Origin: Firmicutes bacterium CAG:170
Lineage (GTDB): Bacteria > Bacillota > Clostridia > Oscillospirales > Oscillospiraceae
Direction: 5' to 3'
Assembly: GCA_000436735.1 (NCBI GenBank)
Contig: FR887191.1
Span: 3,899 to 26,294 of the forward strand
DNA length: 22,396 nt
In this document: piece by piece, positions 6,299 to 12,764 of the stretch
How positions within the stretch are numbered: position 1 is the stretch's first letter
Layout of the letters: each line of letters begins with the position of its first letter
Program-made: the position numbers and the translations under genes
The notes under the pieces: model-generated
Told to the model about the DNA's origin: nothing
Seen by the model: only the letters and a program-made list of their open reading frames with translations
Database searches by the model: none

Positions 6299-7291
6299 TT
6301 ATCTCTGTGGGACGGAGATATCCATTTTCAGTACCGCTGCGCCGTCCGTTTCGCTCTGTAATAGGAAGCCCTGATGCTCGAAGAAGTGCAGCGCACGGCG
6401 CATTTCGTCCGGCACGGCGGCCGCAAGCGTTCCGCAGCCCATTTTCCGCGCAAGGCTGACCGCCTGTCCGAGCAGCTGCGCGCCAAGCGCACGCCCGCGA
6501 TGGCTTTCCTCCAGAAAAATATCCTCGATGCGAAGCTCGCCCTTTTCGCAGTCTCTTCCGCTCACGCGGATATGTCCGACGCGCCGGTCGCGCAGGACGG
6601 CGTAGGAGGTCTCCCCTTCCGTCTCGAACCACATATTGAAGTCCCGGCGGTCGCCGCCCGCGCGCCACCATTTCTGCCGCGCGAAGGTGGAGATCTCGTC
6701 GCTCAGATGCGAGCTGTCGTTGAGGTATTCGATTTGAAACGCGCCATTTTCATAGTCGAGCAGCGAGACCGCCGTGTTGTCGCAGTAGGGCGGCCATTCG
6801 TTTCCGCTCAGCAGATACTGCACACCGCGCAGTACGCAGCCGTGCGTGAATACGGCAATCGTTTTTCCGTCGTTTTCCTCCGCAGCCTCCCGCAGCGCCG
6901 TCAGAAAGCGCTGCGTATATTCCGGGAAGGTCTCGCTGTCCTTCACCGACCAGAGCTGCGGCTCCTTGTTGAACTGCGTCATACGCTCCGGCTCGAAGCG
7001 CTCGAGCCATCCGAACGGGATATCCTCCCAGCGGCCGAGATCGACCTCGCGGAAGCGGCGGTCGCGGCGCAGCTCCAGTCCCTTCGGCAAGTAAACGGAG
7101 CGTGCCGTCACGCAGGTGCGGTTCAGGTCGCTGGTGTAGCAGGCGTCGATGGGAATACCCTGAAAGCGTGTCCGGAGCGCCTCGACCTGCCGCAGGCCGT
7201 TGGGCGTAATGCGGGAATCATATTGTCCGTGGATGCGGCGGTAGACGTTTCCCTCCGCCTCCGCGTGCCGTACCAGATAGATTTTTGTCAT
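6299..7291 (-). CDS. Histidine phosphatase (phosphoglycerate mutase fold) fused to a GNAT acetyltransferase
   Basis: The 330-residue protein has two parts. Residues 1-200 form a histidine phosphatase domain: the RHA catalytic motif (LVRHAEAEGN, His-9), an arginine in the SDLNRT motif, Glu-82 (FREVDLGRWE) and the second histidine, His-150 (VFTHGCVLRG). Residues 210-325 form a GNAT-like domain with the acetyl-CoA loop RGRALG (265-270) and an ALHFFEHQGF helix. The first half should hydrolyse phosphomonoesters; the second should acetylate an amine. The substrates are unknown. The start ATG is 1 base after the stop of the PyrF-like gene, so the two are translationally coupled and probably act together. 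The fusion is read directly in one open frame with no break. The terminal domain could have lost acetyl transfer and serve binding only. Confidence 0.88.
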   Translation of the reverse strand: MTKIYLVRHAEAEGNVYRRIHGQYDSRITPNGLRQVEALRTRFQGIPIDACYTSDLNRTCVTARSVYLPKGLELRRDRRFREVDLGRWEDIPFGWLERFEPERMTQFNKEPQLWSVKDSETFPEYTQRFLTALREAAEENDGKTIAVFTHGCVLRGVQYLLSGNEWPPYCDNTAVSLLDYENGAFQIEYLNDSSHLSDEISTFARQKWWRAGGDRRDFNMWFETEGETSYAVLRDRRVGHIRVSGRDCEKGELRIEDIFLEESHRGRALGAQLLGQAVSLARKMGCGTLAAAVPDEMRRALHFFEHQGFLLQSETDGAAVLKMDISVPQR

Positions 7292-7292
7292 A

Positions 7293-8213
7293 TCAGATCA
7301 CCGTAATGTAGGTCAAGATCTGCTCGCGCATCTTCTGCGCGGCATTCCGGGCGGCCTGTGCATATTCGTGCTCGTCCGTTTCCTTTTTCAGATAGGCGTA
7401 CAGAATGCTGCGTCCGGCCATGACAACTGCGCCGTGGCCCATGCGGTCAAAGGCGTACTGCACATCCTTCGCACCTGCGCCCTGTGCACCGAAGCCGGGG
7501 ACCAGCAGGAACAGCCGGTCATAGCGCCTGCGGATGCTTTGCAGCACAGGCACGTTGTTCGCGCCGACAACAAGGCCGATCTCCGAATAGCCGTTGGTTC
7601 CAAAAAGATCCGTGCTCCAGCGCATGGCGAGGTCTGCCATGACCTGATAGACCACACGGTCGCCGGAAAGCAGATCCTGCACCTCGCGAGCGGACTTGTT
7701 GGAGCTGTGCGCCAGCAGGAAAACGTTTCGGCCCTCCGCGCAGAAGCGCGTAAACGGCTTCACGGCGTCGCTGCCGAGATAGCTGCTGAGCAGAACGCCG
7801 TCGCAGACATACGGCCTGTAGCCGTAATCGCCGACCTGGATCAAGCCAAAGCAGGACTGCGCCAGAAGCTCTGCATTCGGAGCGATGTCGCAGCGCATCG
7901 CGTCGAGCAGGACGTAATAGCCCTTCTGTGTGGCATAATTAAGCACCTGCTGCATCGCGGTGGTGCCGTCGGCGCCCAGCGCTGTGAAGCAGGCCGTCTC
8001 TACGCTGACCGCCGGGACGATATCCGCAAGCGCATCCAGGATCCCACAGGAGAACGCCAGGCAGGCCTCCGCCGCCGCGCGCAGGGTATCACCGAATTCC
8101 GCGCGGGCATTCTCGCGCAGGTAGGCCGGGATCTGGTCGTAATACGGGCAGATACAGACCATAGTCGGATTTTTCATCTTACGGATCTTGCTCTGCAAAG
8201 CGTCAATGGACAT
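7293..8213 (-). CDS. PyrF-like protein (OMP decarboxylase fold) lacking catalytic residues
   Basis: The 306-residue protein aligns by motif with type 2 orotidine 5'-phosphate decarboxylase, the last step of UMP synthesis. The phosphate-loop end is still recognisable (PGFGAQG, then GRSILYAY). The active-site positions are changed: the usual GLDP is CICP (residues 20-23), the usual AVKPQ is AVSVE (68-72), and the catalytic DAKRGD is DAMRCD (104-109). Both lysines and one aspartate are therefore lost, while Asp-104 and Asp-109 remain. Decarboxylation of OMP by the known mechanism looks impossible, so I infer a pseudo-enzyme or a changed activity. The ATG at 8213 has GGAGG at 9 bases. The phosphatase-GNAT fusion starts 1 base after the stop. 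An automatic pyrF label would be misleading. Confidence 0.82.
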   Translation of the reverse strand: MSIDALQSKIRKMKNPTMVCICPYYDQIPAYLRENARAEFGDTLRAAAEACLAFSCGILDALADIVPAVSVETACFTALGADGTTAMQQVLNYATQKGYYVLLDAMRCDIAPNAELLAQSCFGLIQVGDYGYRPYVCDGVLLSSYLGSDAVKPFTRFCAEGRNVFLLAHSSNKSAREVQDLLSGDRVVYQVMADLAMRWSTDLFGTNGYSEIGLVVGANNVPVLQSIRRRYDRLFLLVPGFGAQGAGAKDVQYAFDRMGHGAVVMAGRSILYAYLKKETDEHEYAQAARNAAQKMREQILTYITVI

Positions 8214-8247
8214 AGTCGGCTTCCTCCCTGAAAATTCATTTACCGCT

Positions 8248-8256
8248 ATTTTAACA
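8248..8256 (-). promoter_or_regulatory. Extended -10 promoter of the PyrF-like operon
   Basis: On the minus strand TGTTAAAAT gives an extended -10 (TG, one base, TAAAAT at 8248-8253). The -35 region (TTTTCA at a 17-base spacing) is weak. It lies about 25 bases upstream of the gene's ribosome site. Confidence 0.6.
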
Positions 8257-8282
8257 CAAAAAATACCGTTTGAAAAGGCAAC

Positions 8283-8303
8283 TCATCCACACTTTTATCC
8301 ACA
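8283..8303 (+). promoter_or_regulatory. Two adjacent DnaA-box-like sites
   Basis: TTATCCACA (8295-8303) is a perfect DnaA box, and TCATCCACA (8283-8291) matches 8 of 9 positions in the same orientation, 3 bases away. A T-rich stretch follows. They lie between the divergent promoters of the PyrF-like operon and the YtxH-like gene. DnaA binding is inferred. Confidence 0.5.
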
Positions 8304-8387
8304 TTTTTCGTTTTTTCCCGTGGTTAACATTGCATCGGTTACGCGCCGCGCTCAGCGGAAAAACTATTGCCGGAGGGAGATGAGAGT

Positions 8388-8558
8388 ATGAAGCTGAGTT
8401 CTTTTCTGGCGACCATGGGCGCGGGCATCGCGGTCGGCGCACTGGGCGTGATGATGCTGCCGAAGAACGGCGAGGCCTACAAGTTCACCAAGGACGCCGC
8501 CAAGACCATCAAGCAGGAGGCCGAGAACGTCATGGATTCCATGAGCGGGATGCACTGA
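8388..8558 (+). CDS. YtxH-like small membrane protein
   Basis: The 56-residue protein has one predicted membrane helix (about residues 5-24, rich in Gly, Ala and Val), then LPKNGE and an amphipathic charged helix (YKFTKDAAKTIKQEAENVMD). This helix, Leu-Pro-Lys, Gly, then helix pattern is typical of small YtxH-domain proteins of Firmicutes, some of which are linked to general stress; the exact role is unknown. The ATG at 8388 has GGAGGG (8372-8377) at a spacing of 10 bases. A longer frame from a TTG at 8367 is unlikely because it would overlap that site. A strong shared terminator follows. Identity rests on pattern only. Confidence 0.8.
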   Translation: MKLSSFLATMGAGIAVGALGVMMLPKNGEAYKFTKDAAKTIKQEAENVMDSMSGMH

Positions 8559-8576
8559 CGGACGGTCAACGCAAAA

Positions 8577-8611
8577 GCCGTCTGCCGGTATTCGGCAGAC
8601 GGCAATTTTTT
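8577..8611. terminator. Bidirectional intrinsic terminator between convergent genes
   Basis: A perfect 11-bp stem (8577-8587 with 8593-8603, loop GTATT) has six T on the plus side (8606-8611) and four A before it, giving TTTT when read on the minus strand. It serves both the YtxH-like gene and the convergent HExxH gene. Confidence 0.92.
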
Positions 8612-8615
8612 GATT

Positions 8616-9395
8616 TCAGTTCTCAGATTTTTGAATATGTTCCCTGATCTCGGCCTCGTGCGCCTTGCAGTAGGCGTAGCTGCTCCGCATAAAATCCTCG
8701 ATGCGCTGTGCTCTGTACATTTCGTCCAGCGTCTCCAGGATCGGCCTGCCATCCGCCGTCATGTCGAAAAAGTACGGATAGATGCAGCCGCCGTTTTCTC
8801 TTGGAAAGTAGGGATTGATGGAGCTGAGCCGTTCATCCTTCATAACGGACTCCACGACCATCTCGCTCAGGATCCACTTCAGTGAAGGACGCTCATATTC
8901 CTCCCAGCGGTCTCCGAACACCCTGTTCCAGACATAAAACCAGACAAAATGGATGATCTCATGGATCCCGCTGCCGATTGCACCCCGTTCACTGTTCAGA
9001 TAGAACGTGTCATAGCTGTGTTCCTTCAGAAAACGCGGCTCGATGGGGTTGAGGCTCAAATTGCACCGTATGTCATTGAACAGCCCCGAGCAGTCCACAT
9101 CGAACGCGTCCGACAGCGCCGCTGTGATCTGCGGCTTGCAGACCTGCCAATGGCGCGCATATAATGCGGCCTTTTGATCGATTGTATCCTCAAGCCCGGC
9201 ATAAACGGAGCGCATTGTGCGCTCGATGTAGCTTTTTCGTTCGCCAAACGGCAGTCCTTCCGCATAGCCTCTATCCAGCTGCGGATAAAAATGATACAGA
9301 GGCTCCGACCAGAACGCGGCCTCTCCCTCTGCCTGAAAGGCCAGTATCCCGCAGATCATATAATCAGCGCCGGGATTCACAAAGGTTACCTCCAT
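8616..9395 (-). CDS. Uncharacterised HExxH protein, possible zinc metallopeptidase
   Basis: I do not recognise the family. The 259-residue protein has an HEIIH motif at residues 145-149 in a hydrophobic helix (HEIIHFVWFYVW). A second helix carries glutamates at 178 and 182 (SEMVVE), about 30 residues further on. That arrangement fits a gluzincin-type zinc site (two His plus a downstream Glu). No signal peptide is visible, so an intracellular location is likely; the N-terminal half has many aromatic residues. The start is taken at the ATG at 9395 (MEVTFVNPG) with GGAGG close upstream. The frame extends to a TTG at 9449 inside the tRNA terminator, which is unlikely to be used. No promoter of its own is clear. 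Function and substrate cannot be stated. Confidence 0.7.
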   Translation of the reverse strand: MEVTFVNPGADYMICGILAFQAEGEAAFWSEPLYHFYPQLDRGYAEGLPFGERKSYIERTMRSVYAGLEDTIDQKAALYARHWQVCKPQITAALSDAFDVDCSGLFNDIRCNLSLNPIEPRFLKEHSYDTFYLNSERGAIGSGIHEIIHFVWFYVWNRVFGDRWEEYERPSLKWILSEMVVESVMKDERLSSINPYFPRENGGCIYPYFFDMTADGRPILETLDEMYRAQRIEDFMRSSYAYCKAHEAEIREHIQKSEN

Positions 9396-9437
9396 GCCGC
9401 CTCCGATCCCGCGGGCCCTGCCCGCGTTAAGATATAA

Positions 9438-9472
9438 AGAGAAAAGCAAATGATCGAAATCATCTGCTTTTC
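9438..9472 (-). terminator. Terminator of the tRNA-Arg gene
   Basis: Directly after the encoded CCA, the minus strand forms a stem of about 15 bp with one mismatch and a TTCG loop, ending in a T-rich stretch (TGCTTTTCTCTTT). Confidence 0.75.
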
Positions 9473-9549
9473 TGGTACGCCGGAAGGGACTCGAACCCCC
9501 GACCTACTGGTTCGTAGCCAGTCACTCTATCCAACTGAGCTACCGGCGC
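9473..9549 (-). tRNA. tRNA-Arg(ACG), CCA encoded
   Basis: The 77-base minus-strand sequence folds as a tRNA: acceptor GCGCCGG with CCGGCGT (G-U first pair), D-loop GCTCAGTTGGATAGAGT, anticodon stem ACTGG/CCAGT with loop CTACGAA (anticodon ACG), T-arm GGGGGTTCGAGTCCC, discriminator A and an encoded CCA. The A at position 34 would normally be edited to inosine by TadA to read CGN codons. It is a single-gene unit with its own promoter and terminator. Confidence 0.97.
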
Positions 9550-9575
9550 GTACCGCGCTTTCATCGCGCTCAAGT

Positions 9576-9604
9576 ATATTAGCACAGACCCTTTCAAAAA
9601 GCAA
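9576..9604 (-). promoter_or_regulatory. Promoter of tRNA-Arg
   Basis: On the minus strand, -35 TTGCTT (9599-9604) and -10 TAATAT (9576-9581) lie 17 bases apart, 26 bases before the tRNA 5' end. Confidence 0.85.
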
Positions 9605-9652
9605 GTCCTTTTTTTCATTTCTTTTGAATTTTTTTATTTCCGTCTCACAAGC

Positions 9653-9680
9653 TTGCGTCCTCGCGGAAACGCGGTATAAT
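9653..9680 (+). promoter_or_regulatory. Promoter of the 8-oxoguanine deaminase-like gene
   Basis: TTGCGT (9653-9658) and a perfect TATAAT (9675-9680) are separated by 16 bases. It is divergent from the tRNA promoter across a T-rich stretch. Confidence 0.82.
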
Positions 9681-9710
9681 GAAAGCATCCCGGAAAGTGA
9701 GGACATGCCT

Positions 9711-11066
9711 ATGAAACGACTCATGCTGCGCAATATTTTCCGTCTCGTCTCCTGCGACGATCAGGATACGGTCTATGAAAACGTCGATCTCTACGCCGAG
9801 GACGGCGTGATCCGCGCCATCGGCCCCGAGCTTCCGCAGCAGGCGGAGGAAACGCTCGACGCCTCGCATATGCTCTGCTACCCCGGCCTTATCAACACGC
9901 ATCACCACCTCTATCAGCAGTTTTCCCGCAATCTGCCGCAGGTGCAGAATATGGAGCTGTTCGACTGGCTGAAAACGCTCTATGAGATCTGGAAAAACCT
10001 CGATGAGGACGTCATCCGGCTCTCGTCTCTGACCGGCATGGGCGAGCTGATGAAGCATGGCTGCACGACGTGCTTTGATCATCATTACGTATTCCCCGCC
10101 GGCTCCGGCGACCTGATCGGTGCGCAGCTGGACGCCGCCGGTCAGCTCGGTATCCGGATGGCCTGCTCGCGCGGCTCGATGGATCTGTCCGTCAAAGACG
10201 GCGGACTGCCGCCCGACTCCGTGGTGCAGAGCGTAGACGAGATCATGGCTGACAGCGTCCGCCTGATCGAAAAGTACCACGATCCGTCCTTCGGCTCGAC
10301 GCACACGCTGGCGCTTGCGCCATGCTCACCATTCTCCGTCTCGCCGGAGCTTCTGCGCCAGAGTGCCATTCTCGCACGGCAGTATCATGTCCGGCTCCAT
10401 ACGCATCTGTGCGAAACGAAGGACGAGGAAAACTACATGCTCGAACGCGAGGGTATGCGCCCGCTGGCGTTCATGGAAAAGCTCGGCTGGGTCGGCCCGG
10501 ACGTCTGGTACGCGCACGGCATTCATTTCAATGACGAGGAATTGAAGCTGCTTGCCGACACGCACACCGGCGTATGCCACTGCCCCATTTCCAATATGAA
10601 GCTCTCCTCCGGCATCGCGCGCATTCCCGAAATGCTGCGCCTCGGCGTGCCGGTCGGCCTCGGCGTGGACGGCTCCGCCTCCAACGACGGCTCAAGCCTC
10701 ATGGAGGAGCTGCGCACGGCGTTCCTCCTGCACCGGCTCCAGTCCAGCAAAAATGCGCCGTCCGGCTACGATTTCCTGAAAATCGCCACGCGCGGGAGCG
10801 CCTCTCTGCTTGGCCGCAGCGACATCGGCTCTCTGGAAGCCGGAAAGTGCTGCGACTTGTTCCTGATCGACAGCCGCAGGATCGAGCTGACCGGCGCATG
10901 CTTTGACCCGAAATCAGTCCTTGCGACCGTCGGCGTGCGCGGTCCGGTCGATTATACCGTCGTAAACGGAAAGATCACCGTCCGTGACGGACGACTCGTC
11001 ACCATCGACGAGCCTCTGGCCGCCGAAGCCGCGCGGAAGAAGTGTGCCGCCTATCTCGGCATGTGA
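9711..11066 (+). CDS. Amidohydrolase, probable 8-oxoguanine deaminase
   Basis: The 451-residue enzyme belongs to the metal-dependent aminohydrolase superfamily that deaminates purine or triazine rings. Metal ligands are visible: His-64 and His-66 in NTHHHLYQ, His-232 in HTHLCE, His-269 in YAHGIH, and Asp-320 in GVDGSASND. The stretch LFDWLKTLYEIWKNL and the GCTTCFDHHYVFP segment resemble characterised 8-oxoguanine deaminases and the hydroxyatrazine/AtzB-TrzN group. I prefer 8-oxoguanine deaminase (8-oxoguanine to urate plus ammonia) because ssnA and ygfK lie downstream, but another aminopurine is possible. The ATG at 9711 has GAGG at 8 bases; the frame extends back to 9450 but there it runs antisense over the tRNA. 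It has its own promoter and terminator, so it is not in the ssnA operon. Confidence 0.85.
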   Translation: MKRLMLRNIFRLVSCDDQDTVYENVDLYAEDGVIRAIGPELPQQAEETLDASHMLCYPGLINTHHHLYQQFSRNLPQVQNMELFDWLKTLYEIWKNLDEDVIRLSSLTGMGELMKHGCTTCFDHHYVFPAGSGDLIGAQLDAAGQLGIRMACSRGSMDLSVKDGGLPPDSVVQSVDEIMADSVRLIEKYHDPSFGSTHTLALAPCSPFSVSPELLRQSAILARQYHVRLHTHLCETKDEENYMLEREGMRPLAFMEKLGWVGPDVWYAHGIHFNDEELKLLADTHTGVCHCPISNMKLSSGIARIPEMLRLGVPVGLGVDGSASNDGSSLMEELRTAFLLHRLQSSKNAPSGYDFLKIATRGSASLLGRSDIGSLEAGKCCDLFLIDSRRIELTGACFDPKSVLATVGVRGPVDYTVVNGKITVRDGRLVTIDEPLAAEAARKKCAAYLGM

Positions 11067-11110
11067 GCGCCGCTTCTCCGCAGAAGCTTTGCCCGTCATA
11101 CGCTTACACA

Positions 11111-11150
11111 GGGCCGGTGCGCCATAAGGCTGCACCGGCCCAAAATTTTT
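11111..11150 (+). terminator. Intrinsic terminator after the deaminase gene
   Basis: A 10-bp stem GGGCCGGTGC/GCACCGGCCC (11111-11120 with 11132-11141) with a second small stem GCC/GGC in its loop is followed by AAAATTTTT. Confidence 0.9.
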
Positions 11151-11165
11151 GGATGTACCAAACGA

Positions 11166-11213
11166 TTTTTGTCAAAATATCAAAAAGCATTCGTATATTT
11201 TTGTAAAAAATAC
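11166..11213 (+). promoter_or_regulatory. Two AT-rich inverted repeats upstream of the ssnA promoter
   Basis: TTTTTG and CAAAAA flank 9 bases at 11166-11186. A second inverted repeat, GTAT-A-TTTTT with AAAAA-A-ATAC, spans 11193-11213, ending 3 bases before the -35 element. Their position suits an activator or repressor site, but no regulator is identified. Confidence 0.4.
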
Positions 11214-11216
11214 CGC

Positions 11217-11245
11217 TTAAAATTGCAAACAGTATCCGCTATAAT
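11217..11245 (+). promoter_or_regulatory. Promoter of the ssnA-ygfK operon
   Basis: A perfect -10 TATAAT (11240-11245) is preceded at 17 bases by a weak -35 TTAAAA (11217-11222). The weak -35 beside inverted repeats suggests dependence on an activator. Transcription should start near 11252. Confidence 0.78.
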
Positions 11246-11251
11246 ATTAGT

Positions 11252-11356
11252 ACAATCTAAGATTGGTAGCTGTAAGGAAGTGTTTCGCACACGGGCTGCA
11301 ACTATCACTCGGCGCGGCGCTTGAGTGTTTCAAACCGGAAGGTTTGAAACATTTTT
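11252..11356 (+). promoter_or_regulatory. Structured leader with terminator before ssnA: candidate riboswitch or attenuator, class unassigned
   Basis: The predicted RNA leader can form several stems: CAATC/GATTG (11253-11265), TGGTAG with CTATCA (11264-11269 with 11302-11307), GTGT/ACAC (11280-11292), and CACTC with GAGTG (11306-11310 with 11323-11327). A perfect 11-bp terminator stem with a GGAA loop follows (11326-11351), then five T (11352-11356). Neighbouring stems share two bases each, so they compete. AGTGTTTC occurs twice (11279-11286 and 11324-11331), so the terminator's 3' arm could pair with either copy. A terminator lying inside the leader, about 55 bases before the start codon, means expression is controlled by early termination. 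I compared the sequence from memory with purine, guanidine, PRPP, ZTP, THF, fluoride, c-di-GMP and T-box patterns and found no match. A purine-type ligand is a guess from the genes it controls. Confidence 0.6.
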
Positions 11357-11408
11357 CGTTATCCGGCGGGTGGTGCAATCGGTTGGATCAAGATAGGAGG
11401 AATTCACG

Positions 11409-12752
11409 ATGTACATTCTCACAAACGGACGGCTCATTACCCGCGATCCCGACGCAAAGGGCTACTACGAAAAGGGTGCCGTGGTCTACGAGGGCAGCAA
11501 AATCGTCGAGGTCGGCGAGGAAGCGGCTCTGACGGCGAAGTACCCTCAGGCGGAAAGAATCGACGCCAGGGGCGGCGTCATCATGCCCGCGTTCATCAAC
11601 GCGCACACGCATATTTATTCCGCGCTGGCCCGCGGCCTTTCCATCGTCGGAAACAACCCCACCAACTTTTTTGAAGTGCTCGACGGCACATGGTGGGCCA
11701 TTGACCGCCACCTGACGCTCGAAGGCACCCGCGCCAGCGCCGACGAGCTCTACATCGACTGCATCAAACAGGGCGTCACGACCATCTTCGACCATCACGC
11801 ATCCTACTGCCAGATCCCCGGCTCGCTGTTCCAGATCGGCGAGAGCGCCAAGAAATTCGGCATCCGCTCATGCCTCTGCTATGAGGTCTCCGACCGCGAC
11901 GGCGAGGAAAAGTGTCTCGAGGCCATTCAGGAAAATGCCGACTGGATCACCTACTGTCAGGAACACAAGGACCCGATGCTGGCCGCCATGTTCGGCGGAC
12001 ACGCCCTGTTCACCATCTCCGACAAGACCTTTGACCGCATGGTCGCCGCCAACAACGGCCGCACCGGCTATCATATTCACGTCTCTGAGGGCATGAACGA
12101 CGTCTACGACAGCCTCCAGAACTATGGCCGCCGTCCCGTCCAGCGCCTTCAGGATCACGGCATTCTCGGCGAAAAGACCATCCTCGGCCACTGCATCCAT
12201 GTGAACACCGCCGAAATGGAGATCATCAAGGAGACCGGCACGATGGTCGTCAACAACCCGGAATCCAACATGGGCAACGCCATCGGCATCTGCCCGGTGC
12301 TCCAGCTCTACAAGCGCGGTATTCTGCTCGGCATGGGTACCGACGCCTACACCAACGACATGCTTGAATCACTCAAGGTCGCGCTCTGCTCCCAGCGCAG
12401 CCAGAACTGCCTGCCGAACGTCGGCTGGTGCGAGGTCACGGACATGCTCTTCAAGAACAACGCAAAGATCGGCGCGAAGTACTTCCCCGATCAGCTCGGC
12501 GTCCTCAAGGCCGGGGCGGCGGCGGACATCATCGTCATGGACTACAAGCCGTTCACGCCGTTCTCGGATGAGAACATTGACGGCCATATGATCTTCGGCA
12601 TGACCGGCCGTCAGTGCCAGACCACCATTGCTGCTGGCAAGCTCCTGATGAAGGACCGCGAGCTGGTAGGCATCGATGAAGAAGCCGAGAATGCACACAT
12701 CCTCGAGGCCTCCAAGAAGCTCTGGGGCAGCCTGAATCACCGCGAATATTAA
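11409..12752 (+). CDS. ssnA: SsnA, putative aminohydrolase of the purine/selenium-linked gene set
   Basis: The 447-residue protein is an amidohydrolase of the SsnA family. Metal ligands are visible: His-66/His-68 (NAHTHIYSALARG), His-224 (GYHIHVSEG), His-261 (LGHC) and Asp-312 (MGTDAYTND). SsnA genes sit beside ygfK and molybdenum hydroxylases in Escherichia coli and Clostridia. Work on gut bacteria places ssnA and ygfK in the gene set needed for anaerobic urate/purine breakdown; the precise reaction of SsnA is not settled. The ATG has AGGAGG at 8 bases. It is the first gene after the structured leader, and ygfK starts 12 bases after its stop with a ribosome site overlapping that stop, so both are one operon. 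The length is normal for the family. Confidence 0.93.
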   Translation: MYILTNGRLITRDPDAKGYYEKGAVVYEGSKIVEVGEEAALTAKYPQAERIDARGGVIMPAFINAHTHIYSALARGLSIVGNNPTNFFEVLDGTWWAIDRHLTLEGTRASADELYIDCIKQGVTTIFDHHASYCQIPGSLFQIGESAKKFGIRSCLCYEVSDRDGEEKCLEAIQENADWITYCQEHKDPMLAAMFGGHALFTISDKTFDRMVAANNGRTGYHIHVSEGMNDVYDSLQNYGRRPVQRLQDHGILGEKTILGHCIHVNTAEMEIIKETGTMVVNNPESNMGNAIGICPVLQLYKRGILLGMGTDAYTNDMLESLKVALCSQRSQNCLPNVGWCEVTDMLFKNNAKIGAKYFPDQLGVLKAGAAADIIVMDYKPFTPFSDENIDGHMIFGMTGRQCQTTIAAGKLLMKDRELVGIDEEAENAHILEASKKLWGSLNHREY

Positions 12753-12764
12753 GGAGGAATCGTC

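Noticed and set aside
5897..6361. 154-codon plus frame rich in Arg within the repeat lipoprotein
   Set aside because: Off-frame reading of the Gly/Tyr repeat DNA that runs through a strong terminator.
9396..9449. TTG start extending the HExxH protein
   Set aside because: The TTG lies in the tRNA terminator stem and no ribosome site precedes it.
9450..9710. N-terminal extension of the deaminase frame back to 9450
   Set aside because: It reads antisense through the tRNA-Arg gene (giving the familiar spurious GTRTPDLLVRSQ-type peptide) and through both promoters; a ribosome site and ATG at 9711 fit better.
11357..11400. T-box-like GGGTGGTGC sequence near 11369
   Set aside because: It lies after the terminator rather than in an antiterminator before it, and the downstream genes are not amino acid or tRNA synthetase genes.
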